Shown: in pieces, positions 49,067 through 60,357 of the stretch
Layout: each line of letters starts with the position of its first letter
Numbering within the stretch: position 1 is the stretch's first letter
Source of the DNA: Theobroma cacao
Lineage: Eukaryota; Streptophyta; Magnoliopsida; Malvales; Malvaceae
NCBI RefSeq assembly: GCF_000208745.1
Contig: NC_030852.1
Location: forward strand, 33,033,379 to 33,097,378
Direction of reading: 5' to 3'
Length of the DNA: 64,000 nucleotides
The notes under the pieces: generated by a model
Databases searched by the model: none
The model's input: the letters and a program-made list of their open reading frames with translations, nothing else
Told to the model about the DNA's origin: nothing
Translations under genes and position numbers: made by a program

Positions 49067-50867
49067 GTCTCAATTTTTGGTGTATTATGGGGTAGTTTAA
49101 TGAATTGGAGAGGGGAAGAGAAAATCCCAATTTATAGAAAATCCTTCCTCCCCTCCAAAGTCTGAGAATTTGGGTTTCCTTACAGGGAAAGGCCTGTTTC
49201 AGAATATAGTAGCTAAGCAATAAAGATGATATGATAGCATTAATGATTCCAGAAATCCAAAATTTGTATTTCTACATTGTCTATCGCAATCCTAGTTTAA
49301 GCTCTGTTCATGGAAGAGTTAATATATATTTATTTGCATGTCAATTGCCAGAAAAAGATTTTTACCGATCCATTTTTACATTAAAAACAATATTAATTTG
49401 AATTCTATTTATGATGTTACATGTGCAAAATGCAATGCATGTGTTTCATTGTCTGGTTTTCTTTCATTAAACCCCAACAAGCAACTCCCTCCTTATTCTT
49501 GCAATGGGGTGACTTAAGTATCTGTTTCTCATTCTTCTGCTAATCTGAGTAACTCTCCTTTTCTGCTAATAGAAGATGATTTATCAACGTTTGAAATGTA
49601 TCAGATAAATATTACTACTAGATTTTGCAGGTTCGATTTTGATCTGGGTCAGCCCAGATCATAATGCTTCTACTCTTTAGCCTTCATTTTTGTCCAGATA
49701 ATTCAAGTATCTCTAGAAATTGCTATAATGATATTGTTTTCTGTTCAGGCAAATCATTGAAACTGTTCTCTTCCCTACATAACAAAGTGAAAAGAAAAAT
49801 GGAAAATAAGGCTGCAATTTTGCTGTTTGAAAGAGAAACCAAATGTCATATCACTCAAATTTGAATTATGAAAATGTCACCGGTTGGCCTCAAAAGCATG
49901 AGAATCCATGCCTCCACAAATCCTGTCTAGCTTTTACATCCTGACTGGACCCGCAATATGATATTTCCTGAGAGAACTAAAATATCTTATGCAATTTCTA
50001 AGGAAACCAAAGATCAAGCAGGGTAATAAAACATGTTTATATTTTGATTCATCAGTTAGGCTTTTGTTTGGACAGTTGTGGCTTTGGGGGTGTAATTTTG
50101 GGAAAAGATTCAAAACTTTAGTTGGAATGTTTTGGACTTGTATGAAAAGAAACTGGATGATCCACAAACAACAATTTGCATGCGCATGCAACTGCAAAAT
50201 CAGGAAATCCATATCATTAACCAACGGGTGCCTGGGGCTAAAGTAAACATCAAATCAGTTATTAACTTTAGGATTAGACAAGAAGCTTCCCCAAAATTTG
50301 TCGATGTAGATGTTGCATCTATAGATACGGATTCATGGCCAAAATAATTTTACAAGATAATTAAGGGGAAACAAATGAGTGTGTAGATTATGAATAGCTT
50401 AAATTCTGTCTTGTATACTTTAATCCAACAATAATTGAGAATTTTCAGGTGGGAGAAGAGATTGAAAGCAGACCTTGATTTTTGACATTGTAGTACATTT
50501 CCATAGCAGTCCACACACCAGAGTTCCATACTCCTTTGATACAGTACAGAAATCAAGAAACAGTAATAAACGCAGTGCACAACACAATCTGCCATCTCCT
50601 GCTATCTTACAACTCTATCAACTTGTGCTTCTAAATTTACTTTGGGACAAAATTTTCTCATTGCCCCGTTTGAAAGCATACAACTCCCAAAGCAAATTGA
50701 ACATGAAGCAACAGCTGCATAATTCTAAAACAGACTAAGATAAATCCTGTACATATTAATCTTCACTGTGTTACTATAAGAAATTCAAATAAGGAGAAAG
50801 AAAACAAGGGCTTCCTTAAGTAACTTCTCTTCAAACTTTCACGAGAAGTATTCCAGATGAGGAGAAA
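49067..50867. other. Intergenic DNA between PMEI copies 5 and 6
   Basis: No gene recognised. A perfect 16-base palindrome TTGCATGCGCATGCAA lies at 50176-50191 and contains RY cores on both strands. The frames around 49989-50347 on the plus strand have no recognisable product. Confidence 0.55.
49130..49138 (-). promoter_or_regulatory. TATA box of PMEI copy 5
   Basis: Gene-strand TCTATAAAT about 64 bases upstream of the ATG. Confidence 0.6.
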
Positions 50868-51482
50868 TTAAGGTAAGTTACTTTCAGTTGAGGCATAGTT
50901 GTTGATGAGAGCCAGGGCATTGCTTGTCAAATGTGCAATTTTAACAATTCGTTTTCTTACCATAGTTTTTGCATATCCATTCATGGCCTTGCCTGCAAAT
51001 CCATCCATGCAAGTATCCTCGTCTGTCAGCGCTGCGCTAACCCAGGTTTGAATATCACTCATTGTAAGGGAAAAATTTGAGCTTCTAATGTGACCAAGTT
51101 CCCCTATAGACTGTTGCAACTCATCTACAGAGTCACCAATTACCTCAATGCAATCTGCCATGGCTGCAGCTACCCTAGGCCTCAAACCATGGATTCTTGA
51201 GATCTTTATCATCAACCTTGAAGTTGATTTGCTGGCTTTAAGGGTTACGTTGAGCGCAGTATGGACTAACAATCTGGGGCTGGTGTTAATTTTGCTTGCA
51301 TAGATTGAGAGGGAGCGGTAGCACAATCTGGGGTAAGTTGTGGTGCTGCAAGAAGATTTGATGTACTCGATGTTTCTTTGGCTGTGAAATGGTGTATCAG
51401 CTGAGCTTAAGGCTGTGTAGGTAGTGAATTGAAGGATAATTAGCAGGATCGCCAGTCCATGGCGTGAAGATGAGCCTTCCAT
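50868..51482 (-). CDS. Pectin methylesterase/invertase inhibitor, array copy 6
   Basis: Single-exon secreted protein of 204 aa. The signal peptide is residues 1-28 (after MEGSSSRHGLAILLIIL). Conserved cysteines: C45, C54 (SSCSTTTYPRLC), C111 (ADCIEVI) and C158 (DTCMDGF). It keeps the array consensus DIQTWVSAALTDEDTCMDGFAGKAMNG and HLTSNALALINNYAS. It shares HGLRP and AAAMADCI with copy 5, so the two look like sister duplicates. TATA box at 51559-51567. Confidence 0.93.
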   Translation of the reverse strand: MEGSSSRHGLAILLIILQFTTYTALSSADTPFHSQRNIEYIKSSCSTTTYPRLCYRSLSIYASKINTSPRLLVHTALNVTLKASKSTSRLMIKISRIHGLRPRVAAAMADCIEVIGDSVDELQQSIGELGHIRSSNFSLTMSDIQTWVSAALTDEDTCMDGFAGKAMNGYAKTMVRKRIVKIAHLTSNALALINNYASTESNLP

Positions 51483-54400
51483 TCTCTCTCTTTCTCAGGA
51501 TTGGTAGGAAAGTTAAAGGGTCGAAGTTTATGATTTTAGAGAGGGAAAAGAATGGTCGATTTATAGAAAACCTTAAGTTTGTGGTTCCCACGAATGAGGA
51601 AGGAAAAGCCTGATTTGAAGGGGAAATAAAACTACCATGGGTAGGAAAGCATAGGCAAGAAAAGATGCCAAGAAAACAATCAATATAGGTGGACAATGTA
51701 CATTTCAAAGCTAACCGTAGGTTTTTTGAATATCAGTACGAACTGTAATTATAATCTTAGCAGCTGTGCCAAGAGTGCAGAGAGTGGTTAAATTGTCTAT
51801 GAAGTAAGAATTAATCTGCTTGAATCCTAGGATTAATGGACCCCTCTCCAAAACAGGAAAAGAAGAAGAAAAAAAACCCTGCAAAATAAAAAAACTGATG
51901 ACAGAATTTTCAGATTTGTATCTTACCTACCAATTTTCAGATATGCATTACTTTATGAATTTTGACTGCATCAGAGGGAAACAGGAAATTTGAAATATTT
52001 TAACACTTTAATTACTCTGAACATTTGAAATTCCAAATTAGGTCAACAATGTAAAAGTAATACGTGAAAAAAATTGGGTTCAATAACTGTTGAGCACATA
52101 AAGCAAACATAAGGCAGACAGTAAAGCAGCAAAAGTTTGCAATTAATCATTAGGGTCAATCAAAACCCATAATCAGTCTAATGACAGTGAATTGAGCATC
52201 AGTGCATAAACATCTGATTCTGACTCGGGCAAGGATTTGATCCTCATCCTCGAACCCTAGCCCTAGCATCACCTCTGAATTTCTGAGCTGGGAGTTTCTG
52301 ACTTGATCCTCCACGTCGTCAATCAAAAATAAAATTCAATCTAGGAGGTAAGGCCTGCCCTCAGAACGTCACCATCAAGCATTGTTTTAAGCGATGATAA
52401 AATTAAAGGAACAATAGAAATATTGTATCAACGTCAGGATGCTTTTTTTTTATTGAATCTGGCAGAACTAAAAAATCATGCGTGTAATTAATTGAGAAGT
52501 GGACTGACATGCCAAATGTCTTATTACCCTTTCTTATTCTATCTTTTTCAGAGTTTATGGCATTATTGGCCTAACCTTAACTGATTGAGGTGTTATCTGA
52601 GGATGTTGAAGTTGGATGCAGATGAAGGACACTCATTAATTTTAGTGATTTGATTTGTTATTGCATATCGATCACATTGTTTGTGTAGGCCTCGTTCTAT
52701 GAGAAAAAAAGAATTACAGTAACAGATTTGGGTTCTCTTCAGAAGATAAATGAGTGCATCCAATTATTGATGATGATGATGTGTGTATATATATATATAT
52801 ATAGAAAAAGAGATGGAAAAAAAAGAGTAAGAGATGAGGGCAGAGGAATCTGAGCGATGTTTCCAAAAGCAAATCAAAACTTGTCCAGGAGGTTATTTCA
52901 CAAAAACTTTAGAGATTCCATGTCTAGACTTCAAGCTTAAAAAACTAAAAATTAAAGGGAGATTTCTGTCGGCTTTGCCCAAGATAAATGCTAGGGAGGA
53001 GGAGGTCTCCAAATTTATGGTACATTAGGGTGGGGACAATAATTGCCCCCACTGATTTTGAAAAAACTCAAAAAAGCCTATTTTCATGTGTAAATAATTG
53101 TAGTTGTGGATCTGGCCATGGCTGTGAAAGCTTTCAAGTTTATCATGTTTTCAGAGAAGTGACTGCAATCATTTGAAACACGAAAATAATATTTAGTGGG
53201 ATAATTCAAAATTAGTCATCAATTAATGAGAAACAGGAGAAAATGTAATATGATAATTCAAATGCAACAAACTAATGGTTAGGACTAGTTATTTTTAATT
53301 TGAAATTTTTCGAATTTAAACTTATCCATTAAAAGGATAGAATTGAAATCTAGCAAAGTTAATGAATAATTTATGCAAATTAATGCATGGGACCAGCGTC
53401 AGGAGTATCCAAATCCAAAACCCTAGTGTTTAGTCAAAATAAGCAGTGCCAACCCAAAGCTAACCAAATTTTCCTTTTTTGATCTTAGATTTTCCAGAAC
53501 TCAAAGTTTCACAAAAAAAAAAAAAAATTGATGATGTTAGGGCTGAAGATGTGGGATTTGTCTAGAACCATGTGGCCAGGTAGGAAACCATTCAATATAA
53601 GCTGCGGCTTGAGGCCCCATACTGATGTGTTTTTCACGAATTGCCAGAAAAGACCGACACAATGATAATAATCATAATAACAGTTTTAGTATGATGTTTT
53701 AAATCAGTTGCAAATTAAAGAGAAAAATCCTACTACATTAATCTAAATTAACCGCTAATTAGTACTAATAAAGAATGATAAAAAGGTTAAATATTCCATA
53801 TGGTCTGATCATATATATCAGTCCCCTGTCTATTCCATTTACTTTTTTCTTTGCAGTTGAATGTCACATGGTCGCAGATCACTTTGTGGGGACTTGAATC
53901 TCTTTTATGGGTAGCTTTCAAGTTCATGAATTATTTTTTTTTAGTTCTTATTATTTTCTGGATCAGAATCCGGAGGCAAAAATTTTCCTTCTAACAGCTT
54001 GTTTTCACCATAATCTTGATTTCTCCATGACTTTTTCCCATAGGATCCTAATCCTTAATCAAAATTGAAACTTAGTAAAGATATGGTTTTGTAAATATAA
54101 CCTGCTACAATCTCAGTCACAAGTCAGGAATATTGCTAGTTGTCTTGTCCCTCTCAGCCTTAAAGATTTCCTCTGGAGGATTCTAGAACAGAGCTTTCAT
54201 GTTGTGTCTGCCTAAGAGAGGAAGAGATAAGCTTGTACATGCTCCCCTAGAAAGGGAGATAAGCTTAAAAAAAAGAAAAAAGGTTTCGCAACTTTTGATG
54301 TTGAAGATTTGCGTTAATGTCATCGTTAGCACGAAGGACCAGGAAGAGGGTTTGCGTTAGAAGACAAGCAACTTAAAAAGCATAATGGGATGCGGTCGCC

Positions 54401-55130
54401 TGCCGGTAAAGGGGGTCTACATATGTCAAAAGGAAAATAAAATAATAATCACATTCATGATGACTTTTTTGCTTTTAGCTTTGTTTAATCCGTTGATTCT
54501 GGCCTGACTGTCTCCTGGTTTTCTTTCTGCTTAACCATAAAGTTAGGTTCTGATCAACCATATAATATATAATCATAATTTCTACAAAACAAGAAAAGCT
54601 TAAAATAAGAGGCCAATTTGTCTGTGACCTATCCTCCAAGGGTCCAAATTATTACCTAGATAGAAGTCCAACCCATCTATGAAATCTAAATGAAACGAAT
54701 TATTCCTTTTACTTTAGCACCAATTGAACAATAGTTCTCTGTTTTTTGATGCTTATTAATATAATCCGAAGTCGAGGAGCAGGTTCAAGCTCGATAATGG
54801 TAGACCTCAAAACCATTTAATACAAGCTCAAAGTGACTCATCTCCCATTCCTATCCGTCATTTCATTCTTATTGTGTTTATCTTCTTCTGTAAGGGCTGG
54901 AAGAAGTCAGGCGTCAACTGTCCAAACTTAAAAAGATCTTGTACCGCAAAATTAATAAAAAGAATAACAATAGTATCCTAGTGGTCTGATTTCACATATA
55001 AGACAAACGAAATACTGGATGGAAATACGTTTAAAGACGTTTCTCATGCCATGTCTCAATGCAAAAATGACAGTTAACTGAGTCTAATTGATCACTGAAC
55101 CGAAGCCCCAAGGACGTTATCTTCGACAAG
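51483..55130. other. Intergenic DNA right of PMEI copy 6
   Basis: AT-rich, with a compound (GAT)n(GT)n(AT)n microsatellite at about 52768-52803. No gene, RNA or bounded element recognised. Confidence 0.55.
51559..51567 (-). promoter_or_regulatory. TATA box of PMEI copy 6
   Basis: Gene-strand TCTATAAAT about 77 bases upstream of the ATG. Confidence 0.6.
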
Positions 55131-55403
55131 TCACAATCTTTGAAGTAGATTCATCACAAAAAGAAAAAAAGGGTTCTCTGCATTTGTAACGTCTGCTGGG
55201 GTCTCAGCCTTGTCTCTTGATGCGTCTGTTTTGTTTCTTTCATGGAGAGGACTCTGTTGGTTTTTCTGTGTTTTGTCCTGTGGGGTTGGGTTCATCGCTT
55301 TGTTCTTACTAGCTGTGGCTGGCTTTAAGTTCTGTAGCTGTTTTGGGCCTTGTACCAGAACTCTGCTTTCGTTACTTAACCTTTTAGATAACGAAGAAAT
55401 CAT
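55131..55403 (-). CDS. Orphan 90-codon frame, possible small protein or exon
   Basis: I do not recognise this protein. The frame opens with ATG at 55403 and ends with TGA at 55131. The first two thirds are hydrophilic and rich in Lys, Asn, Gln and Thr, without clear structure. The C-terminus is a distinct hydrophobic tail (NPFFLFVMNLLQRL) that looks like a short amphipathic or membrane-binding helix. The region is less AT-rich than its flanks. It lies between PMEI copies 6 and 7 in the same orientation as the array. The overlapping plus-strand frame has no ATG at its stated beginning and a hydrophobic composition that looks like a shadow. It may be one exon of a longer gene. Confidence 0.3.
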   Translation of the reverse strand: MISSLSKRLSNESRVLVQGPKQLQNLKPATASKNKAMNPTPQDKTQKNQQSPLHERNKTDASRDKAETPADVTNAENPFFLFVMNLLQRL

Positions 55404-55727
55404 TTATGCAGGGACAGATTTATCGAAGGTTAATTTATGTAATCAGGTGAAAGAAAAGATAGAAGCCATTTCATTCAACCAAAAAATAAAAAAAGAAGAA
55501 ATAGTTCATTTAAGCTTAATTCCATTATACAGAAAACAGAACTTTACTGTCATACAAGGCAAGCAGGAGTGTTTTAGCATTTGACCTGAAGTTGATATGT
55601 ATATGATATAGTTACATACAATCCAAGCAGGCTGAGACCTTTTAGACAGGATCCAGACAGGCACAAACCTTACTTAGAGACGCCAATAACATTTTTATAC
55701 ATTAACCAGAGATCTTCCAGAGTGAAC
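55404..55727. other. Short intergenic space before PMEI copy 7
   Basis: AT-rich; should include the PMEI copy 7 3' UTR. Nothing else seen. Confidence 0.6.
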
Positions 55728-56348
55728 CTAACGCTCCTCAGTAGGTGCAGCAGCTCGGTGTCTTGCTGCAAAGCGATTTACTAATGCAAGTGCATTGCTA
55801 GTAACTTGAGCAACATTGACGATCCTGCGCCTTATTGCAGTCTTGATGTTTCCATCCATGACACGGCCTGCAAAGCCATCAAGGCAAGTATTCTCATCTG
55901 TTAGTGCAGCACTGACCCATGTCTGCACGTTGCTCATGTGCCACATGAAGTCCTGACCCACAGCTCGTCCCACATGGCTGAGTTCCTTGACTGACTTGCT
56001 AAGTCGGTCTACACCGTCGCCCATGTTTTCTATGCAGTCTTTCACAGCTTGACGCTCTCTAGGCTTGATGCCCCTCACTTGAGTCATCTTGGCAACAAAA
56101 GCCGCAGCTGATTGAGCCTTGGATAGGCTGACTGATAAGGCAGTTCGAGCAAGGTGTTGCTCATCTTGTCGAATCTCACTAGCATAACCTGACAGGCATT
56201 GGACGCATAACGCAGGATACCTTGTGGCTTTGCATGATGCCACGATGTAGGCTGCTGGGCTTGAATTTCTGGTAGAAGCAGATGCAGCTATGCCAGTCAT
56301 GTAAAGGGCGAAGAAGAGAACTAGTATGGAAAAGGCTAGTCTTGCCAT
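55728..56348 (-). CDS. Pectin methylesterase/invertase inhibitor, array copy 7
   Basis: Single-exon secreted protein of 206 aa. The signal peptide is short, residues 1-23 (MARLAFSILVLFFALYMTGIAAS). Conserved cysteines: C39, C48 (ASCKATRYPALC), C105 (KDCIENM) and C155 (NTCLDGF), plus one extra at C51. It is the most divergent copy and ends VNVAQVTSNALALVNRFAARHRAAAPTEER. That NRFAARHR end and GRVMDGNIKT are features I recall in the Arabidopsis PMEI at At1g62770, so this copy may be the orthologue; it also keeps the same neighbour on its right. TATA box at 56412-56420. Confidence 0.93.
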   Translation of the reverse strand: MARLAFSILVLFFALYMTGIAASASTRNSSPAAYIVASCKATRYPALCVQCLSGYASEIRQDEQHLARTALSVSLSKAQSAAAFVAKMTQVRGIKPRERQAVKDCIENMGDGVDRLSKSVKELSHVGRAVGQDFMWHMSNVQTWVSAALTDENTCLDGFAGRVMDGNIKTAIRRRIVNVAQVTSNALALVNRFAARHRAAAPTEER

Positions 56349-56411
56349 GTCCTTGAAGGAGAAGAGATGGCTGAAACAGATGTCGGCGAAATGAATAGAA
56401 TATAGGAGTTT

Positions 56412-56420
56412 ATTTATAGA
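56412..56420 (-). promoter_or_regulatory. TATA box of PMEI copy 7
   Basis: Gene-strand TCTATAAAT about 64 bases upstream of the ATG; identical to the other intact copies in spite of the divergent coding sequence. Confidence 0.6.
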
Positions 56421-57402
56421 GAATTCAAAAGATGTTTCTGTCTTCTTTTTGGATTAAATAAAATGTTGTCACATGCCTTCTTTCTCCTTTTAACTGCTTT
56501 TGATCTTCTCTCTTTGCGGTTATTGTTTATCGTTTCTCATTCTGTTCGGTGACAAAGCATACTTGGCCAAATTTTCTTTTCTTTGATTTTGAAAGCACTC
56601 TGCAATTTGAATAGGTTTGGGGCAAAAGCACAATAGCACAAGATTTGGCAATCAAGCAGAGAGGAGGGTTGAACTGTACTAGTCAATGTTTTAATGAGCT
56701 AACATATAATGAAAAGAAACTCATTAAGATCAAAACAAAGGAAGACAAATTTGGATGGTCTTGATCAAGCAAATATCATAAACTACTACCATTTAGAACA
56801 TTCCAAGAAACCTGCACCCGTCCACAATCAAGCATGGGTTTAGATTGAGGAGGGACATGGAGATTAACACTCCACAAACAGAGATCATACGCACGAGCTT
56901 TACTCACGCTACAAAGCTAAACATGTGAGTGCAGACGCTGATGAATGGATGGTTCTAGGTAACTTTAGGTGATAACAATACTGTGGGTTTACCTCTGTTT
57001 TTTGACGTTTAACTAGCAAGATTCCAAGCTCAGCCCACAGCTACCTTCGATATATGTGCATATAGATTACCTACGACTCCAACTAGTTAATATATTACAG
57101 CAACAATTATGTAGTTTTTTGCTAAGACTTCCTTTTTATGTCATACTTTACTACAATGTGAAGATATACATTAGTATTGTTATTTGTTAATCCCAATAAC
57201 TCTGTTTCAATTCATAACCAATCATTTGACAGGAATAACAAATCGAATACTAGCAATCCTGTATTTTTCAACTTTGACAATAATTTTCTATTTGTGCTAT
57301 CACTGTGATAATGAATCAATCTTCCACTCTTGTTTGAAGAACAACAAAATAATTGTATAAACTCTAATAGCAAACCATGTCTTTGTACATAAAAAGTACT
57401 GC

Positions 57403-57472
57403 CCTGATCTTAGGACAATGGCTTATAATTTATGTAACCTGATCTTAGTACAATGGCTTATAATTTATGTAA
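57403..57472. repeat. 35-bp tandem duplication
   Basis: Copies 57403-57437 and 57438-57472 differ at one base (G or T after CTTA). They lie 93-162 bases beyond the stop codon of the gene at 57565-60357, so within its probable 3' UTR. Confidence 0.85.
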
Positions 57473-57564
57473 GTATAGAGCAGTACAGTAAATGCTAAAC
57501 CAAACTCACCAAGAATCAATTAAAAATACATTGTACTTATCATTAACATTTAAACATGTGTATA

Positions 57565-60357
57565 CTATACCGTCAAATACTTGAGAACAGCTGCACGAAC
57601 CTTTTCCATGAAAGCTGCTGCTTGTTTCTGCATGTTTAACATAAATAATTGACCTAAATTTTCGGAGTTCAGTCTGAGTTGGAAGCAGTTTATTAGCATG
57701 GTAATAGATTGCAAACAGTTGGTGCACATATTCTATCAAAGTTTTAGCAGACTAAGAGTTCACATCAAATCTACCGAAGATATCAACTGAAAATATATTG
57801 GATTAGAGCCATGAGACAAATGGATATAAAATAACAGATATGTAGAGAGAGATGAAAAAGGTTGATTGAATGAATGTTTTGACATGAACAACTCCGGTCT
57901 ATGTCAGTGGCCACTCATCGAGCAAACAACTACTAGTGCTACTATTAATTCAGTGATCAGATTTTTAAGAAACCTTGAGGCATATCATTTGTCTTATTTC
58001 CAAGAGGTCATATAAAATGGATTAGAACCCATATTGTCGAATAAAGATACAAAAGAAGGCCAAAGAACAAATTTTCTTTACTTAAAGACAAATGCTTTGA
58101 TCCAAGAAGAAAACTGTTTGGAAATGAGCTGAAGTGACACATATAAAAAATGGAAAAAAAAAAGTGAGATAAAATAATATAATTGGTAACTGTAACAAGT
58201 GATAATGTTATATGACAACAAAAAAGATTGTTTTGTTGCAACTCTACGAAAAGATGGATTTGAAACCAAAGTTGTCACACATTTCTTTTACAAGGAAGCA
58301 AATACAAGTTTTATACACTTCAACTTTTAGATGGAGGCCATATCAGCCTCTTTGTATTCTAATCACAATGTTAGAACAGTCAACCTCAACATCTGTCCTT
58401 CATAGTATTCATTAGAGCATAACAATGACAACAAAAAAGTTCCAAAAGTAAAAAGCGTGAAGGAAAATGATTTTATAGACAGTAGAGACTGAAACACTAT
58501 TGTTAACCAAATGAAATGTTTTACCATGTCAAAAATTCAATTAGCCTGCTGAGGACTCTACTCGAGACCAAGAAAACAGTTTTGGAGCTTGAGCAAACTC
58601 ATTAACTCAAGAGGCCAAGATAGATGAATTTCCATGGGCCAACTAGCACTTGAAAGCCAAACATCTTGGTAGATGAACCAAATTGGAAATGGTATCATCT
58701 CAACTTGAGAATAGGCATGAGAACTCGTTTTCTCTTCCTTTTATTTCCTTCCTAGCATCAGCGTAATGGTGAAAATTAGAAGTGTAAAACATTTAACTAA
58801 AATCTAAAAATTAGAAGTGATAGGTTAGGAGGCTATTTCTCTCCAAAGCATTTGATGGGACCTTACAATCTTTGAGAGACCTAAAATTTGTACTTCTCTA
58901 CCTCACGCTAAACATTGTGAATATGAATATAAGCATGTATGCAGGTACTTATGTATTCTTAAATCTTGAAGATGATGCTAACCTGGTTACCCCTGTGTGC
59001 ATTTGCTATGTTTTCGTCAAGAAGTGTCAATAAGGATCTATTTAGTTCATTGCCTTCAACCATCTCCAACAACTGCAAGGCAACACTAAACTCCGTTGAG
59101 CTGCATAAACTCAGAAATATAAAAGGAACTCCATGAGGGGTAAGTCAGGCACATACAGTTGCTTTTATATCCTTTGACGTCAAGATTTTGGTGAGGCTTT
59201 TCTTTGCAGTTATAAGGTCAGCTTGCATTTTATCATATGCTTCTGTGATCAGAGGACCAAGGATATTTGGTCAAAGAGAAAACAACAAAAACCCTTAAAC
59301 AGTAGGTTGTATGGTTAAAAACCATACCTATGCCTTCTTGCAAGGCCTTCTGTAGTGCCTCCAGCTCAATCAGTTTGTCCTCCATATCCTGTAAAATTTA
59401 CCAGTTTTTACATTTCCAATTCTCTCAGGTTAGATAAACACAGGATTATCACAACATAAAAATTTTTTATAGCAAACCTCGGTCTTTGAAACAGCAAACC
59501 GAATCTGGCCTATCTCAAATTTGAGGTGCGAGAAAAATTCCTCATCCAATCTACAAAGTTTGCAATAAAGGTGGTGTTCTTGAAGTAAAAGTTTTAACTT
59601 TAAAGTGCATTCCATTAGTAAAGAAAAGAAAATGGCCATGCAGTCAACAAGAGAAGCCTAAAAAACTAAACTTCTCAACAAAAATTCAAGTTTTTAACAT
59701 AACTCAAATCGGAAGAAGCAAAATTGCAAACAACTAATATGCAATTTAAGAAACAAGGATTTCACAGCTTTTTCATACAAAATTATAGTACTAACCTCTG
59801 CCTTAATCTTGCAATCTCAAACTCAATCTCCTGAGCTTCAGTGTCAAGAAAATACTCAATCAACTCCGCTGGAGTATCGGGTATTTCCCTGGACTAATAA
59901 TAAAACCACAGCAAGGAAAAAAAAAATTAAAAATACACCTAAAAAAACCCACGGAATAAATAGTATTACATAAAGAACACGTTCGTAAAGCTATCATACT
60001 TGGCGAAGAGCTAGGCGACGTTCTTTCTCTTCGCGTAAATGTTGCTCAAATGCGTCTCGAGCCCCTGCATCTCTCTCTAATCGTCTTTTAAACTCGAGCC
60101 GAGCCAGGTGTCCTGTCTGCGGCGGGCCAAATATACCATCCGGGTCCTTCCTTCGATAAAACAAACAATAATTTATTTCAATCCAAAGCTTCAATTTATC
60201 AAAACATAATATAAAAAAAATTCAAACCCAGAAAATTTAAAAAGTTTTGTACCCATTGGACGCAGGAGATTTTGAGCCTGAAGTGGGTTCGTTTTACTGT
60301 TGTTGCACGAAAGGCGGTGGCGGCGAAGGTGGCGATGCCAATTGAGAGAGTGGCCAT
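57565..60357 (-). CDS. Plastid-targeted coiled-coil protein of unknown function
   Basis: Eight exons: 60357-60253, 60146-60000, 59893-59796, 59550-59478, 59388-59328, 59242-59157, 59072-58983, 57627-57565, coding 240 aa with every junction GT-AG and in frame. The N-terminus (MATLSIGIATFAATAFRATT, then VKRTHFRLKISC) is a transit peptide: Ser/Thr/Ala-rich, basic, ending near a Cys. The rest is a long run of charged helices (LARLEFKRRLERD, EEKERRLALRQ, DMEDKLIELEALQKALQEG), probably a coiled coil, closing with AAVLKYLTV. No enzyme motif is seen. By position it should correspond to Arabidopsis At1g62780, whose function I cannot state with confidence. Intron 7 is long (1355 bases). The conserved exon structure argues for a real plant gene. 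Confidence 0.85.

Larger units (their letters stand above)
56349..57564. other. Intergenic DNA between PMEI copy 7 and the plastid coiled-coil gene
   Basis: AT-rich without a recognised gene. A 35-base tandem duplication lies at 57403-57472, probably in the 3' flank of the gene to the right. Confidence 0.6.

Noticed and set aside
49989..50347. Overlapping plus-strand frames between PMEI copies 5 and 6
   Set aside because: Two frames overlap each other without homology, and neither has intron or promoter support.
55210..55584. Plus-strand 124-codon frame with hydrophobic N-terminus
   Set aside because: Starts at TTG rather than ATG and overlaps the more gene-like minus-strand frame; the composition is that of a complement shadow.
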